NCBI GenBank assembly: GCA_001687465.1
Contig: LVLI01000251.1
Coordinates: 62,001-126,000, forward strand
From: Halocafeteria seosinensis
Lineage: Eukaryota > Sar > Bigyra > Bicosoecida
Length of the DNA: 64,000 nt
Reading direction: 5' to 3'
The notes below the pieces were generated by a model. The model was not told the DNA's origin. It was given only the letters and a program-made list of their open reading frames with translations, and did no database searches. Positions 25,101 through 35,547 of the stretch are shown here, piece after piece. Position 1 is the first letter of the stretch. Each line of letters starts with the position of its first letter. A program made the translations under genes and the position numbers.

Positions 25101-25388
25101 GTACAAAAAGCTAAAATGAAAAACCCCCTTATAGATTGATTGAGAGCGTAAATAAGGCCATACCTGAGGTTCTGCGCCAGATGCTCCATGGTTTTGAAGG
25201 TCTGTCTGACATCTTTAATGGGTTCATTCGACAAATCAAGCTGCAGTTGAAGCGAAATAACCACGTATGCAATGTTATCCACATGCTTGCGAGGAGGGGA
25301 AAGCATTGTATCACACATAAATCAATCAAAGACGTACCTGGGAAGGTTGATGGCCGCTACGGACCAAGACGTTTAATCGATTCGCCAT
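22174..25388 (-). CDS. LRR - coiled-coil - EF-hand protein
   Basis: Ten exons in consistent phase: 25388-25338, 25240-25164, 25061-24963, 24802-24079, 24001-23930, 23864-23781, 23695-23591, 23521-22868, 22806-22297 and 22221-22174; 807 residues. The N-terminal 150 residues carry leucine-rich repeats (FRALITLDIRDNPIR; LPQLRYLYVTMP; LPNLSFLNGVEL). A Pro/Gln-rich linker, then helical and coiled-coil segments (LEAAEALEQEAATAKRRNQQL) follow. Near residue 740 there is a calcium-type EF-hand loop, DDDNDGIITHAQF, and a degenerate second one, DPFNSGRATFSQ. This is a cytoplasmic scaffold, possibly calcium-responsive. I do not recognise a specific orthologue; LRR plus coiled coil is common in ciliary and centrosomal proteins, which is only a hint. 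Confidence 0.7.
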
Positions 25389-26207
25389 AGTTTCCCTGAC
25401 AATTCCACGTGTTAGTATCGCTTCGGAAAGGATTCAGAAGTCCCAGTTCGGATGGCGTCTCATCGGAACGTGTGTATAAACCACGTAAAAACCTCTGTAT
25501 GGTACCTAGGATTCAGTTACAGACCGGGTTTCCGGGTGGATTTCGGTACGAAATCCCGGCTGCCGGCCGGGATGCGACCAATTTCTTCATTCACTCTGAG
25601 TGCCACTCAAGTGAATCGCGCCAGAGTTGATAGAGTGTACGCCCGTATTGTGCACGCTGGTATCGAACACTTGGAGTGTCGTAAGGGCAGTAGAAACACG
25701 TTTTTGCGGCGAGGTAAGTTGCCGGACTGTTTGCCCCTTTCTTTACAGGCCATTTTATAGCGTTTATCGCGGTTTCCGAAGCCCACAACTTACATTACCA
25801 GCATAATTACCGTCCTGGCTAACGGATGGCTAATCTGGAGTACCATGGCCTCGCTGTGGGCAAGCGCATACCTCGCCCGAGGGCAGTACAGAGTGACACG
25901 TTAAGAGGGATGTCGCCTAGGGGAAGCTAAAGGGTCACAAAAAAGGTCTGGGATCTCGAACTGGGGAACTTACATGCTTTATCACGGGTGATAGAAGCTT
26001 TTCAGTGGGGGCAGGGATTTCGTTGCGGTCAATGTCCAGACTCTCGAAGAAAAGTCGATGTTTCCCAATGTGTGGAGGGGAAAGCAATTTGCCGTACATT
26101 TTCCCAATTCGCTACTTCGGGCCTGGTGATTGATTTAAAAAGAAAAACAGTTTTCATACTTTGCCGTTTACATATTTTGGACTTCTAACAGGAACTAGGG
26201 AAAAGCA
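25389..26207. other. Divergent intergenic region (LRR gene / TM9SF)
   Basis: About 819 bases of shared upstream DNA. It contains a GC-rich perfect hairpin, ATCCCGGC-TGCCG-GCCGGGAT, at 25553-25573. Open frames here are not convincing. Confidence 0.4.
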
Positions 26208-28231
26208 ATGCCGGGAGGAAATTTCCCGGGAGCCACGCTTTGCTTGGGACTCCTTGTCCTTTGCAACGTGGCCAGCAGTGCTCTGGGAGTGTTGTATCTG
26301 CCGGGGGTAGCTCCCCATGAATACAAAGTGGGAGACCCCGTGGAATTAAAGGTCAACAAATTAACTTCTACACGCACACATTTGGGTTTCAACTATTATG
26401 ATTTGCCCTATTGCCAACCAAGGGAAGGCGTCCAAAAGAAAGCTGAGAATCTCGGAGAGCATCTCATGGGTGATACCATAGAAAATTCTCCATACGAGGT
26501 ACGTAAGGCTCGCATGGCACGAGTATCTGAGTTATTGGTCAAGAACTCGCTTTTAATCGTCAAATGCAGCTTTTCATGAAGATGAACGAAACTTGCAAGG
26601 TGCTTTGCGAGCCCAAGCAGCTGACGAAAGAGGAAGTCTCAAAGTTCAGGAAGATGATTTCCAAAAACTACGAAGTGAATTGGATTGTGGATAACATGCC
26701 AGCTGCGACCAACGGGATCACTCCAGATGGGAGCACCATCTATTATCGAGGTTTCCCGGTAGGAGGGCAAGAAGTAGATACCACTGACTACTTCGTGAAC
26801 AACCACGTGCGCATCACAATCTTTTACCATGAAGAACCACAACAATATGAAGGAGCTCGCATTGTTGGATTCGAAGTGTATCCCATGTCGGTGCAGCAAA
26901 AAGTGCAAGGCGGAAATGGGAAGTACAGTTTGTCCGACTGCAATAAAGATGGTTACTCTCCTGCATCGGGGAACTTGCCGAGAATGAAAATAGCAGGCCC
27001 CGGTGCTCCGAAGAACCCTAAGTTAACATTTTCATATGATGTGTTCTGGGTTCCTTCACAGACCAAATGGGCTTCTCGATGGGACATTTACTTGAACATG
27101 GGAAACCGATTCGATCGGGATGTGCATTGGTTCAGTATCATCAATAGTTTGGTGATTGTCGTGTTTTTGTCGGGGATCGTTGCCACCATTTTGGTGCGTG
27201 CATTGAATCGCGACTTGAGTCGTTACAATCGAGTAGCGACTGACGAAGAAAAGGCTGAAGATCGAGAAGAAACTGGCTGGAAATTGGTACACGGAGATGT
27301 TTTCCGCCCCCCTGCGTGGCGCCCGCAACTGTTTGCCATCATCGTTGGAGTCGGTGCGCAAGTGTTGGCTATGTCTGCCCTCACTATTTTGTTCGCTGCA
27401 ATTGGCTTTTTGTCTCCGGCAAATCGTGGTGCCTTGATGATTGCTTTATTGCTACTCTTTCTCCTATGCGGTGTCATGGCGGGATACGTCACGGCGCGGA
27501 CGCACAAGATGTTTAACGGTACTCAATGGCAGCGTACGACAGTGTGGACCGCTGTCGGATACCCGGCCTTCGTATTTGGCACTCTCTTTGTATTGAACTT
27601 GTTCGTGTGGAGTACGGGATCCGTCAACGCCATATCATTCGTTTATATGTTAGCCGTCCTTGCTCTGTGGCTATGCATTTCTGTGCCTCTCGTGTTTGTC
27701 GGTGCATATTACGGGTTCCGTGCTGAGAAGATCACATTCCCTGTATCTGTCAAACCAATTCCCCGCCAAATCCCACCACAGCCGTGGTATCTCCACCCTG
27801 GTATCACTGTGGCCTTGGGTGGATTGCTTCCGTTTGGTGCTGTTTTCGTAGAATTGTTCTTTATTCTGAGCTCAATCTGGTTGGAGTTGTACTACTACTT
27901 GTTTGGATTCCTCTTACTTGTGTTCGTCCTTCTGGTCGTTACGTGCGCAGAAATCGCTATCGTCTTAACCTATTTCCAACTGTGCTCCGAGGACTACAGG
28001 TGGTGGTGGCGGTCAATGGCCACTTCTGGATCTAGTGGGCTCTACTTATTCCTTTACTCGATATATTACCTTCAAACTCGGTTATCTATAGAAGGAGGTA
28101 TCCCAACACTTCTTTATTTGGGTTATATGTTCCTCGTGGCGGTAACATTTGGAATGTGCACTGGGGCGATAGGCTACCAAGCGACATTCCTGTTCAATTA
28201 CAAGATTTATTCAGCTGTGAAGGTAGATTAG
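26208..28231 (+). CDS. Transmembrane 9 superfamily (nonaspanin/EMP70) protein
   Basis: Two exons, 26208-26498 and 26570-28231; 650 residues. A signal peptide (CLGLLVLCNVASSALG) is followed by the TM9SF opening YLPGVAPHEYKVGDPVELKVNKL and the luminal patterns FNYYDLPYCQP, NETCKVLCEP and NHVRITIFYHE. The C-terminal half has nine hydrophobic segments starting at HWFSIINSLVIVVFLSGIVA, with the family motif LNRDLSRYN after the first. The protein ends SAVKVD; many family members end with a KxD-type retention signal, and this matches (K-V-D). TM9SF proteins act in Golgi/endosomal sorting of membrane proteins. Length is normal for the family. Confidence 0.93.
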
Positions 28232-28354
28232 ATCGTCGCAAGAGAATCCGTCACCGGTGCTGTCGGATAGAAACAATACACACCAACTAGGTATAATACC
28301 GCACTGTAAGAATACGCTATGCTTGTACGCATGTGTATTTGTTAGATAGCGCGA

Positions 28355-30061
28355 TTAGCCTCTTGATCGCTTTTTCCTCTGTGCGGGGAACTTTAGCGGC
28401 ACGGCTAATTTAACGTGGTAACTCTTGGTTTGTGATAAGAACTTATAATTGCATCCAAGTTCGCGGAAGTACTGGTACAAGTTTTTCGGGTCAATCTTGA
28501 GCTCCTCGGCCACCGGCTTAATGTCCATTGCTTGTGAATTGATATGGAGCGCGCAACATGCAATGTACATCATCAGGCGATCTCGCAGGAGTTTCGTCCT
28601 TGAGTATGTAGGTCTGCGTCGTCATACCTCAGCGTAATAAAAATGAATGAAATTAACTTGGAATAGCACAGTACGTACATCCCAGCTTCCTCCACCTGCT
28701 TTTCGGTGAACTTCTCCAGAAGCTGTTGTCCCAAATATTCGGAGAACTTCGACAGAACTGGGATCGCCCGAGCACTTTCCATACTAACTCCTTCCCCACC
28801 ACCACCCGCAGCTTCCTCTGACCCCTGTTGCTTCTTGTTGAGTCCATCGGCGACCTTACGCGAGGGTTTTAGTTGCCGAGGCGCTGAATATAGCTTTAAC
28901 AATGCATCCAAGTACGTATGGACACGGACTTTGTTCTTGAGCTCTTTCTTGTCCACGTTGGACTTGGCCAGCTTGCTGAGACTCTCTACAACCATTGGAG
29001 AGTAGCCCTGTTTCTTCAAAACATCAGACGGGTCCTCTTTCTTTAGAGTTTTTAGTACAGCATCAACGACATTCTTGAGACCACGGCCTTCGTCAGCCGT
29101 AATAAGCAAGTCCAGAGGGTATGCATGCTCCGGAGACGAAGCGTTGGTGTTAAACGGGGGTAGATAGTTCTTGCGAGCTGTCATGGCTGCCTCTTCAATT
29201 GCTTGTTGGGAAGCTTCCTGTGGGTTTACTGACGCTTGTTCTCCTGCATCTAGATCATCCAACGATAAGTTTTTCTCCGTTGTATCCGTCAGGATGTTAC
29301 TAAGACTTTCAGACCCAGCCACATTGTCGATGTCAATCCGGTTTGCCTCGCGGTTTCTTTGTTGTTGTTTTTTCACCTTACTCCCAAAAGTTTCAATGAG
29401 CATTTTTCTTCGTTCTTTATCTGTCAATTCCTCCGATTCCTTGGTTGTCTCTGGAGCATTCTTCATCTTTTGTTGAATGCGGAAAACATTGTCTGCCTGG
29501 ATGAGTTTCACTGTTTGTGTCTGGGAATCGTAAATCCCCACGGCATATCTGCGGAGCAAAAAGGACCACGATTTCATTGGATTTTTGCCGTTGAGCCTGT
29601 TATATCCTATCACATGCCGGGATGCCACACGTACTTGACGGAATCACGGAAAGCTTTTCCCGTGGAAGCACCCGTGTACGAGAAAACTTTATTTTCTCCC
29701 TGTAGGAACTGCTGGCGTTTTCGTTTCGGGTGCTGCAAGTACTGCATCTGAATCGGACCGAGACCCAAACTGGAACCTTTCTTGGCTTTCTTGGACTGAT
29801 GAAAGGACCCTAGACTTTCCGGAGCCGGAAGTCCTTGAGGAAACGAAGCTGTACCAAAAAAAATGAAAGCCCCAAGTACGCGTGCATGCATACGTGCACT
29901 CTTATTGCGTTCCTTTGAGAGTACGTACCTAATACTGCTCCTCGGGAAGCAGCGCCTTTCTCAAAAGACACCGTCACGTTATCTGCATGATGTCCATCGG
30001 AAGGCGCTTCGGCGACGCTTTCCTCGTCTCCTGAGGAAGATGAGGCCGATGAGGAGGACAT
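28355..30061 (-). CDS. RPA49: RNA polymerase I subunit A49 / PAF53-like
   Basis: Four exons: 30061-29929, 29848-29635, 29548-28679 and 28613-28355; 491 residues. The Ser/Glu-rich N-terminus leads into the A49 dimerisation domain (VSFEKGAASRGAV, FPQGLPAPESLGSF, YAVGIYDSQTQTVKLIQADN). After ETFGSKVKKQQQR comes a linker and the C-terminal tandem winged helix: RGLKNVVDAVLKTL, then SRTKLLRDRLMMYIACCALH and LYQYFRELGCNY. It ends in basic RKKRSRG. A49 with A34.5 promotes Pol I initiation and elongation on rDNA. Its gene lies divergently to the RDD gene, 278 bases start-to-start. Together with UTP15 the window holds two ribosome-biogenesis genes, but they are not adjacent. Confidence 0.88.
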
Positions 30062-30339
30062 CTATCTTCCTCCTTAATCAATATATTATAATGTTGTATA
30101 CTGTATGCATGTAGTATATGGAATAGAGACGAACAAACCCCTCATCCTCTCTGAATGTGTCACTACAGTCTACAGCATAAAGTATTGTGTATATTATATA
30201 TGGCACACAGATACACTATCGAGTGTATCATTTGTGTTGCATTGTCATTGCATACAGCACTCTCTGTGTATATTACGTTGCATGAAAGAAAACACGTTGT
30301 ACTTGTACAGTGAAGTGTGAACTGCACCCCATCATCATC

Positions 30340-30942
30340 ATGGCTACGGGAAACAAGGACGATGAGCGCAATACGGAAGCCACTCATCACGCAAGCACCA
30401 GTAGTAGCAGCACGACTATGAGACGACGCTCCGTCGTAGCGCAAGCGTCGTCCAATAGACGGAGGAACTCCTCCTCCTCCTCCTCAGGAAGACGCAAAAA
30501 GCCGCAAGAGCGCCATGATGAGGAGACAATGGAAGTGGATACAGTCACGGAGGCTCCCTCTAATGAGAGTAATGGGATCTTATGGGTACCCGCAGGGGTT
30601 GGAATACGTACGCTGGCGGTGCTCGTGGAGCTCTTGATCCTCGTGGGCGTCTACATTGGAGCACTGATTATCATGGATGGAAGAGTATCGTTAGCATTAC
30701 TCATCGGAGTGATCACGATGGAGCTATATCTATTTGCTAAGGGTACTAGAATAGGAAAGTACTGTTTAGGGATTCACGTCATTAATACGGAGACGCATGA
30801 GCCAGCTGGATTCATCCAAACGTTCTCTAGGGAAAGCATGGTGCTTGTTTCACTAGTTCTTGACATTTTCCTGTATTTCTGTCTTAGACAACGGTTGTGT
30901 GATCGTCTGCTGCAAACGAGGGTAATGAAGCATGCTCATTAA
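30340..30942 (+). CDS. RDD-family small membrane protein
   Basis: A single exon of 200 residues from ATG 30340. The first 80 residues are polar and Ser/Arg/Glu-rich. The RDD domain begins at WVPAGVGIRTLAVLVELLIL (the Arg of the name), followed by a second helix LALLIGVITMELYLFAKGT, the loop GTRIGKYCLGIHVINTETHEPAGF and a third helix ending in RQRLCDRLLQTRV (the Asp of the name). The role is unknown; bacterial RDD proteins have been linked to ion transport and stress. Eukaryotic copies are scattered in protists. A trinucleotide TCC run at about 30467-30486 encodes Ser. Confidence 0.75.
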   Translation: MATGNKDDERNTEATHHASTSSSSTTMRRRSVVAQASSNRRRNSSSSSSGRRKKPQERHDEETMEVDTVTEAPSNESNGILWVPAGVGIRTLAVLVELLILVGVYIGALIIMDGRVSLALLIGVITMELYLFAKGTRIGKYCLGIHVINTETHEPAGFIQTFSRESMVLVSLVLDIFLYFCLRQRLCDRLLQTRVMKHAH

Positions 30943-30983
30943 GGGTCACGGGGATGGATAATTGACCAATGCAGCCAGAGGAC

Positions 30984-31096
30984 CGCTGCATGAAAGCCTT
31001 GTTAGCAGCACAAGAGGGACTGGACGGTCCGGACCGCGTCGCTCGATCAGACTAGGTGAACTGCTGCCTGAAAGCGTTAGCAGCAAGAGGGACTGA
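30984..31096. repeat. Imperfect direct repeat, two copies
   Basis: Copy 1 at 30984-31022 and copy 2 at 31062-31096 share CTGC-TGAAAGC, TTAGCAGC and AAGAGGGACTG with small indels. They lie just downstream of the RDD stop. This may be a local duplication in the 3' flank; no gene is implied. Confidence 0.6.
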
Positions 31097-31771
31097 AGCA
31101 CATAGGTAGATCATGCCAAACGATCGAAAATTCGAAAATTCCCCGTGGTTAGGGGATGCAAAATCCAGTGGGGTATCCTGACCAGTAGCCAAACACATGA
31201 GAAGGGAAGCAAAATGCAAAATTCAGGGGGAGATGAAACAAGTGAAGAACTATCAGCGAAAGCTCAACGTTGTACAAGTTTGATTTATTAGACGCTTGAT
31301 CCACGCTCGTCACAAGACTTTTAATTGATGAGCAATCTATCCAGTAGTCTCTGAGCAAACTGATACCTTGCCCTACCTACAATTGCAACAACGAAATGCT
31401 CGCATACAAAGAAGAATGCAGTCTATCAAACATTACAGGTACCGCTATCTCGGTTTAAATACGTATATTGTACGACCTCCCAAAACGATGGTCGGTTATT
31501 TGGGGGATGTCTCCAAGCGCATCTTACCAACTGTTTGCGCCATTCTATTCTCGCGTAGTGCCCATTGGAATAAACGCAACAGCAGAAGCACTGCCAGAGG
31601 CTAAACCCAGCCTAAATCGATCAGGATACAAGTCCTTCCGAGTTTGCATTTCCGAAAATATAATTGCAACTGAGAAAACACCAGCTTTTTCATCATAATC
31701 CTCTTGCCTGGCGATTTCTCGGGGCAACAGTAGTTCACGAACTTCACGTATCACAGTAGGTTTCGGAACCT

Positions 31772-31842
31772 GGTTTCCCCAGGGGGCGGACCGGGTGGAC
31801 CCCGACAGGGCGTCCCTGCCGTACCTTGTGTCGGGGGAAACC
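31772..31842. repeat. GC-rich inverted-repeat element
   Basis: Terminal inverted arms GGTTTCCCC (31772-31780) and GGGGAAACC (31834-31842) enclose very GC-rich DNA with an inner hairpin, CAGGG-CGT-CCCTG, at 31806-31818. The composition differs sharply from the AT-balanced surroundings. It could be a tiny mobile element, a structured RNA or a terminator-like signal. Confidence 0.45.
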
Positions 31843-32237
31843 TCACATATATTGCACATACAACTAAGGTTTGTGAGAAGCACATGGAATGAATGAATCG
31901 GAATAAATTAAAGTAATATTTGTAACCGGTACCGACGGCAATGAGAAGAGGATAGAAGAGAAATGGAGGTGAGCGGTGTCACCCTCGGATGCCATGGATG
32001 TTGCTACAATCTAGCGGCATACATATAATCAACCGCGTGCAACATAAATACGTGGTGTGTGGGTATAGAACGACATACCCAGGCACCAGTGTGTGGTGGC
32101 TTTGTGTTGCATATGACGCCACGGTAGCATTGCTTCCAGCAGATGTTTGTCGGCTCGCTGCAGAAACACGACAAGCATGCTGACAGGTACACGTACGTCG
32201 TATGTGATGGTCAAGCAAGACCGCCTCGTTCAAAATT

Positions 32238-32438
32238 TTGAATCAGATCGATGAAGCCATTGAATCATTCGGCATAACGCTTTACTACATCGCCCCGAGC
32301 ATGGCACGTGACTGGAAGAAGGTGGTAGGGGCACAGAAAGCAGTAATAGGTCCCACAAAACTATTGAGTGCGGCCATAATGTCATTGGAACCCCCTGGAA
32401 AAGGCGAGAGTCTTCTACATGTTGCTGTAATCGAGTAG
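32238..32438 (+). other. Unidentified coding-like fragment
   Basis: An open frame of about 66 codons reading DEAIESFGITLYYIAPSMAR and KLLSAAIMSLEPPGKGE before a TAG. Codon pattern and residue mix look protein-like, but no start context, splice partners or family were found. It may be a terminal exon fragment of a lost gene. Confidence 0.25.
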
Positions 32439-32813
32439 AGGAGATATCGTTACTGCTATGCAGGATGCACATTGCTTGTGTGGATGAAATGAAACAGAGT
32501 ATGCATCGCTAGGGAATCTGTTTTATGAAATGGTGCACTGGCTTTCCGAGGCAATCAATGTCAATACCAGCTCCTCGTCATTATATAGATGTCCGTATCT
32601 TTCTTCTAGATCTATGGTATCTTGCGAAGGAGGTTCTTCAGGCCGTTTCTTGAAGAATATATCCGCATCTCCTGTTACGCACAGCCTGTGCATATCTTTG
32701 ACGGATCTCTTCTTCATCCGCGTATATGACTTTATTTGGTTCTGCGACCTTGCAACAAAGAGGAAACGAAACTCAAATGGAGAAGCTGCAGAGTTTGCCC
32801 ACGTACCTGTGTG

Positions 32814-33038
32814 ATTCTGAGGATGACGTCTGTGAATTCAGCGTAAGGCAAACTCATTATCAAGTTCTATGCTCTGCAGTTGATCAACATCCCCAACTCG
32901 ATGAGCGTACTTTCCGATCTGTTGCCGATTAGCATACAACTGTTGGAAGATAAGGAGACCGGCACATTCAATTTCACGAACCCTGGAGTAACCCTTCTTC
33001 ACTCCTTCGGTTGTCCATCCATTCTACAGCTAGGTTAA
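32814..33038 (+). pseudogene. Fragment of a nucleotide-rhamnose synthase (RHM/UER1-like)
   Basis: From about 32853 the plus strand reads LIIKFYALQLINIPNSMSVL, then SDLLPISIQLLEDKETGTFN and FTNPGV. This matches the C-terminal reductase region of UDP-rhamnose synthase enzymes (pattern NIPNSMTVLDELLPI...G.(F/W)NFTNPG). Upstream, an acidic DD...R segment continues only in another frame, so there is a one-base frameshift near 32852. Downstream of FTNPGV the similarity stops and a TAA follows at 33036-33038. No start, NAD-binding Gly motif or catalytic YxxxK segment is present. It is a relic of a cell-wall sugar gene. Confidence 0.6.
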
Positions 33039-33670
33039 ATAGAGATACAAGTAACTGGCGTATACACGGTGTCGTACTACAATAGCGGAAGCTATGGACG
33101 TGGCCTGTGAATCAACCCTGGATATGGATAGTCTATGAATTGTACTGTTATCGTAGCTAAGGGTGTCCGTGGGGTACAGTTTTCGAGAAACTTACTAAAC
33201 CACGTGTGACTGATACAACTACAAAATAGTTTATATTTTGCTGAAGTGACTGTGTTCATGCAGTGTTATGAGTGCCATGGATATCAACCAGGAGTGAATC
33301 CAAGACTTCATCCTTCACTTCCGCTTGACTTCTGTTCTGTCAGCTCAGGAACTGAAAAAATATAATGAATCGGGAGCTAACTTGTGTGTGGAGCGGACAA
33401 AACTGAATCTTGTTGTTCCAAGTTGACATAATGCAACAAAACTCATCAAGGTCCTGATTCATTGATTCAAGGACCTGAATCAAGCTGTATTCACATTGAC
33501 TGTACATTACAGACTAATTTACAGTGTAGCTTCAATGACTTGGGAGGTCTCTCTGGGTTGTTGATGTTCTTCCAGCAATACGATTTCGTAAAACTTCTGT
33601 CATCTGTTAGTTCATACTGTACATACGTCCGTGGGTTCTTTGTTTCGGGGTTGTGTTTATAGTTGGTACA

Positions 33671-34711
33671 ATGGGGTGCTGTTTTTCCCGGGAGCACGAG
33701 ACACGGCGGAAGAAAGGTGCGCTTGTATACCCTCTATATTGCCTCTTTTGGCCCTGTTTATGAGCCCATTCACTGCAGGAGGGGATGAAGGAGACGAAGA
33801 ATTCTTATATGGAGGTGAATATCACTCTTTGGAGTCGGAAAATGCTCGACCGAATGTGGCTGAAAAGGGTCCCCACGAAGGAGGAGGGGGAGGACAACAC
33901 GCTCAGAGACGTCCCATTAATGGTGCTGCTCAATCGGACACAACGCCGCTATTAAACTCACATAATGGTGTGGAAGGAGATGACCATGATCTACAGAGCC
34001 CACGTCAGGCGCAGCCATTAGATATACCACGTCGAGGAAGCTCCGCCACCAAACACCATCATCGGCATCAAGACCATACAGGGTACGCACGACCAAGACT
34101 GCCCCTTTTGTGTATACATTAAGAGTAGCTTGTGTATATCATGTCTTGCAGGTCGATCGATGAACGGCCGCCCATGCATGGGACACAACAGCGGCGGAAC
34201 TCGTTATTGCAGTTCCAAACGAAGTTGTTGGATTATGCAGAAGAGTAAGTTATATATGCTACCGATTCATACAGGTTGCGTGCTCTTAACATTGGTACTG
34301 ATATTTTAATCTTGCAGGAACTTCATCGAAGCAACAGAGCATGCATTAGTTGTAGAGAAGGAAGACCCGAATGATCCGTCGTCCAAGTATTACATGTAAG
34401 CAATTGCATGTTGGCGAGAATGCATCGTCATTGTAGCTACTCCTGTCTCTGCCGTTTTCGCCTACAGTGATACCTTGAAACAAACCCAGGTAGACGAAAA
34501 CATACTCGACCTAGAGGTACTACCGGAAGGGATTCACTCTTCCCAGTCCAAGACATCCCTTGCGCAATTGTTTGAAGCCCCACCTCACGCGTCAAACCAG
34601 CAGGAAGCTCTCGAGTATGTCGCTAGCTCTGTTAAACGGACAGTGGCGGAAACGTCGAAAGTGAGCAACCCGTATGGACCACTAGTCGTGTACTTCAGCG
34701 ATCATAGATGA
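33671..34711 (+). CDS. N-acylated MGCC protein, possible LAMTOR1 (Ragulator p18)-like
   Basis: Five exons in phase: 33671-33716, 33779-34082, 34152-34244, 34318-34395 and 34468-34711; 254 residues. It starts MGCCFSRE, a dual myristoylation/palmitoylation signal, with nothing else membrane-spanning. A Gly/His/Gln-rich middle is followed by helices FQTKLLDYAEENFIEATEHA and a final domain FEAPPHASNQQEALEYVASS leading to PYGPLVVYF. LAMTOR1 has the same order: MGCC start, disordered linker, a YxDRAR-type helix (compare YYIDTLKQTQ) and an ending ELVVQF. If so, it would anchor the Ragulator complex to lysosome or vacuole membranes. Similarity is faint and the family call is tentative. Confidence 0.5.
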
Positions 34712-35547
34712 GCAAGTACACGCAATGAGTACCCATTAGAGCGCATGCATGCGGTGTCTTCCCCGTGAAACTGTGGGGGGACTATGATGTAAAATATCGA
34801 TCGCACTTATCACAATACTCCTAGTGCGGCTGGTAGCCGTGGCTAATTGGGCTATGTTGATGACAGAATTCGACTGCTCCTGTCACAGGCTGTCAGGTTC
34901 TTTTTTGCCCATTTAGCGAGGGTTTACTCTTCTCACCGTTGGTTTTGGAGCATGTGCATTTATGGATTATGTTTTCGCACTAAGTAAGTTCTCGGTGCTA
35001 AAATTCTCTTTCGGATGTAGACAGTTGCACACAATAATGCATTAGGTATCGTCGAATCGCTGCGTCCGAAAGGGCTGCCTCTCATAGAACCCCGGCTGCA
35101 ATGAAAGAAGGCCCTACTTAACTTCTACCGGTAGTATTGGACCTTATGACTCGCGTCCACGCCAACTCCAACGAAACAGCAATCTGAGCCTACTATTGTG
35201 GGCTTGCGCATTGCCACCATTGAATAGTCACCGCAGTCTAGCACGTCAACCTATCTTTAGCTCACAGTATCAGCTCCGGTTGTGATGCGGCATGTGGTTT
35301 GCTCATCGTCATCATTGAAATGGCGACAATGCTCTTTTGCCTTAGTTCACAGTATAAGCTTCGGTGCGAATATCATTCGAGCACTACCGCAAAATCAAAG
35401 GCTTAGAAAGGTGAGTCAGTCACATTAGAGAATCGGACGACAGAGTAGACTTCGTACCAAACTGGTTACAACACCCCCCCCTCCTTGTTCTATAGCCTAG
35501 TTCATGCGGCAACTTTTGCAGAAATATTGCATGGAGTCAATATTCCT
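34712..35547. other. Intergenic region between convergent genes
   Basis: About 836 bases between convergent stops; unusually long for this window. No protein, RNA or repeat was recognised apart from a short C run near 35475-35482. Confidence 0.4.

Larger units (their letters stand above)
30943..32240. other. Gene-poor region with a repeat and GC-rich element
   Basis: No clear gene. It holds an imperfect direct repeat (30984-31022 and 31062-31096) and a GC-rich hairpin element (31772-31842). A minus-strand frame, 31883-31545 (ending GLASGSASAVAFIPMGTTRE), has some coding character but no recognisable domain or matching exons. Confidence 0.35.

Noticed and set aside
30310-30339. GTG-initiated extension of the RDD protein
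   Set aside because: Non-ATG start; the ATG at 30340 follows directly and the extra residues add nothing recognisable.
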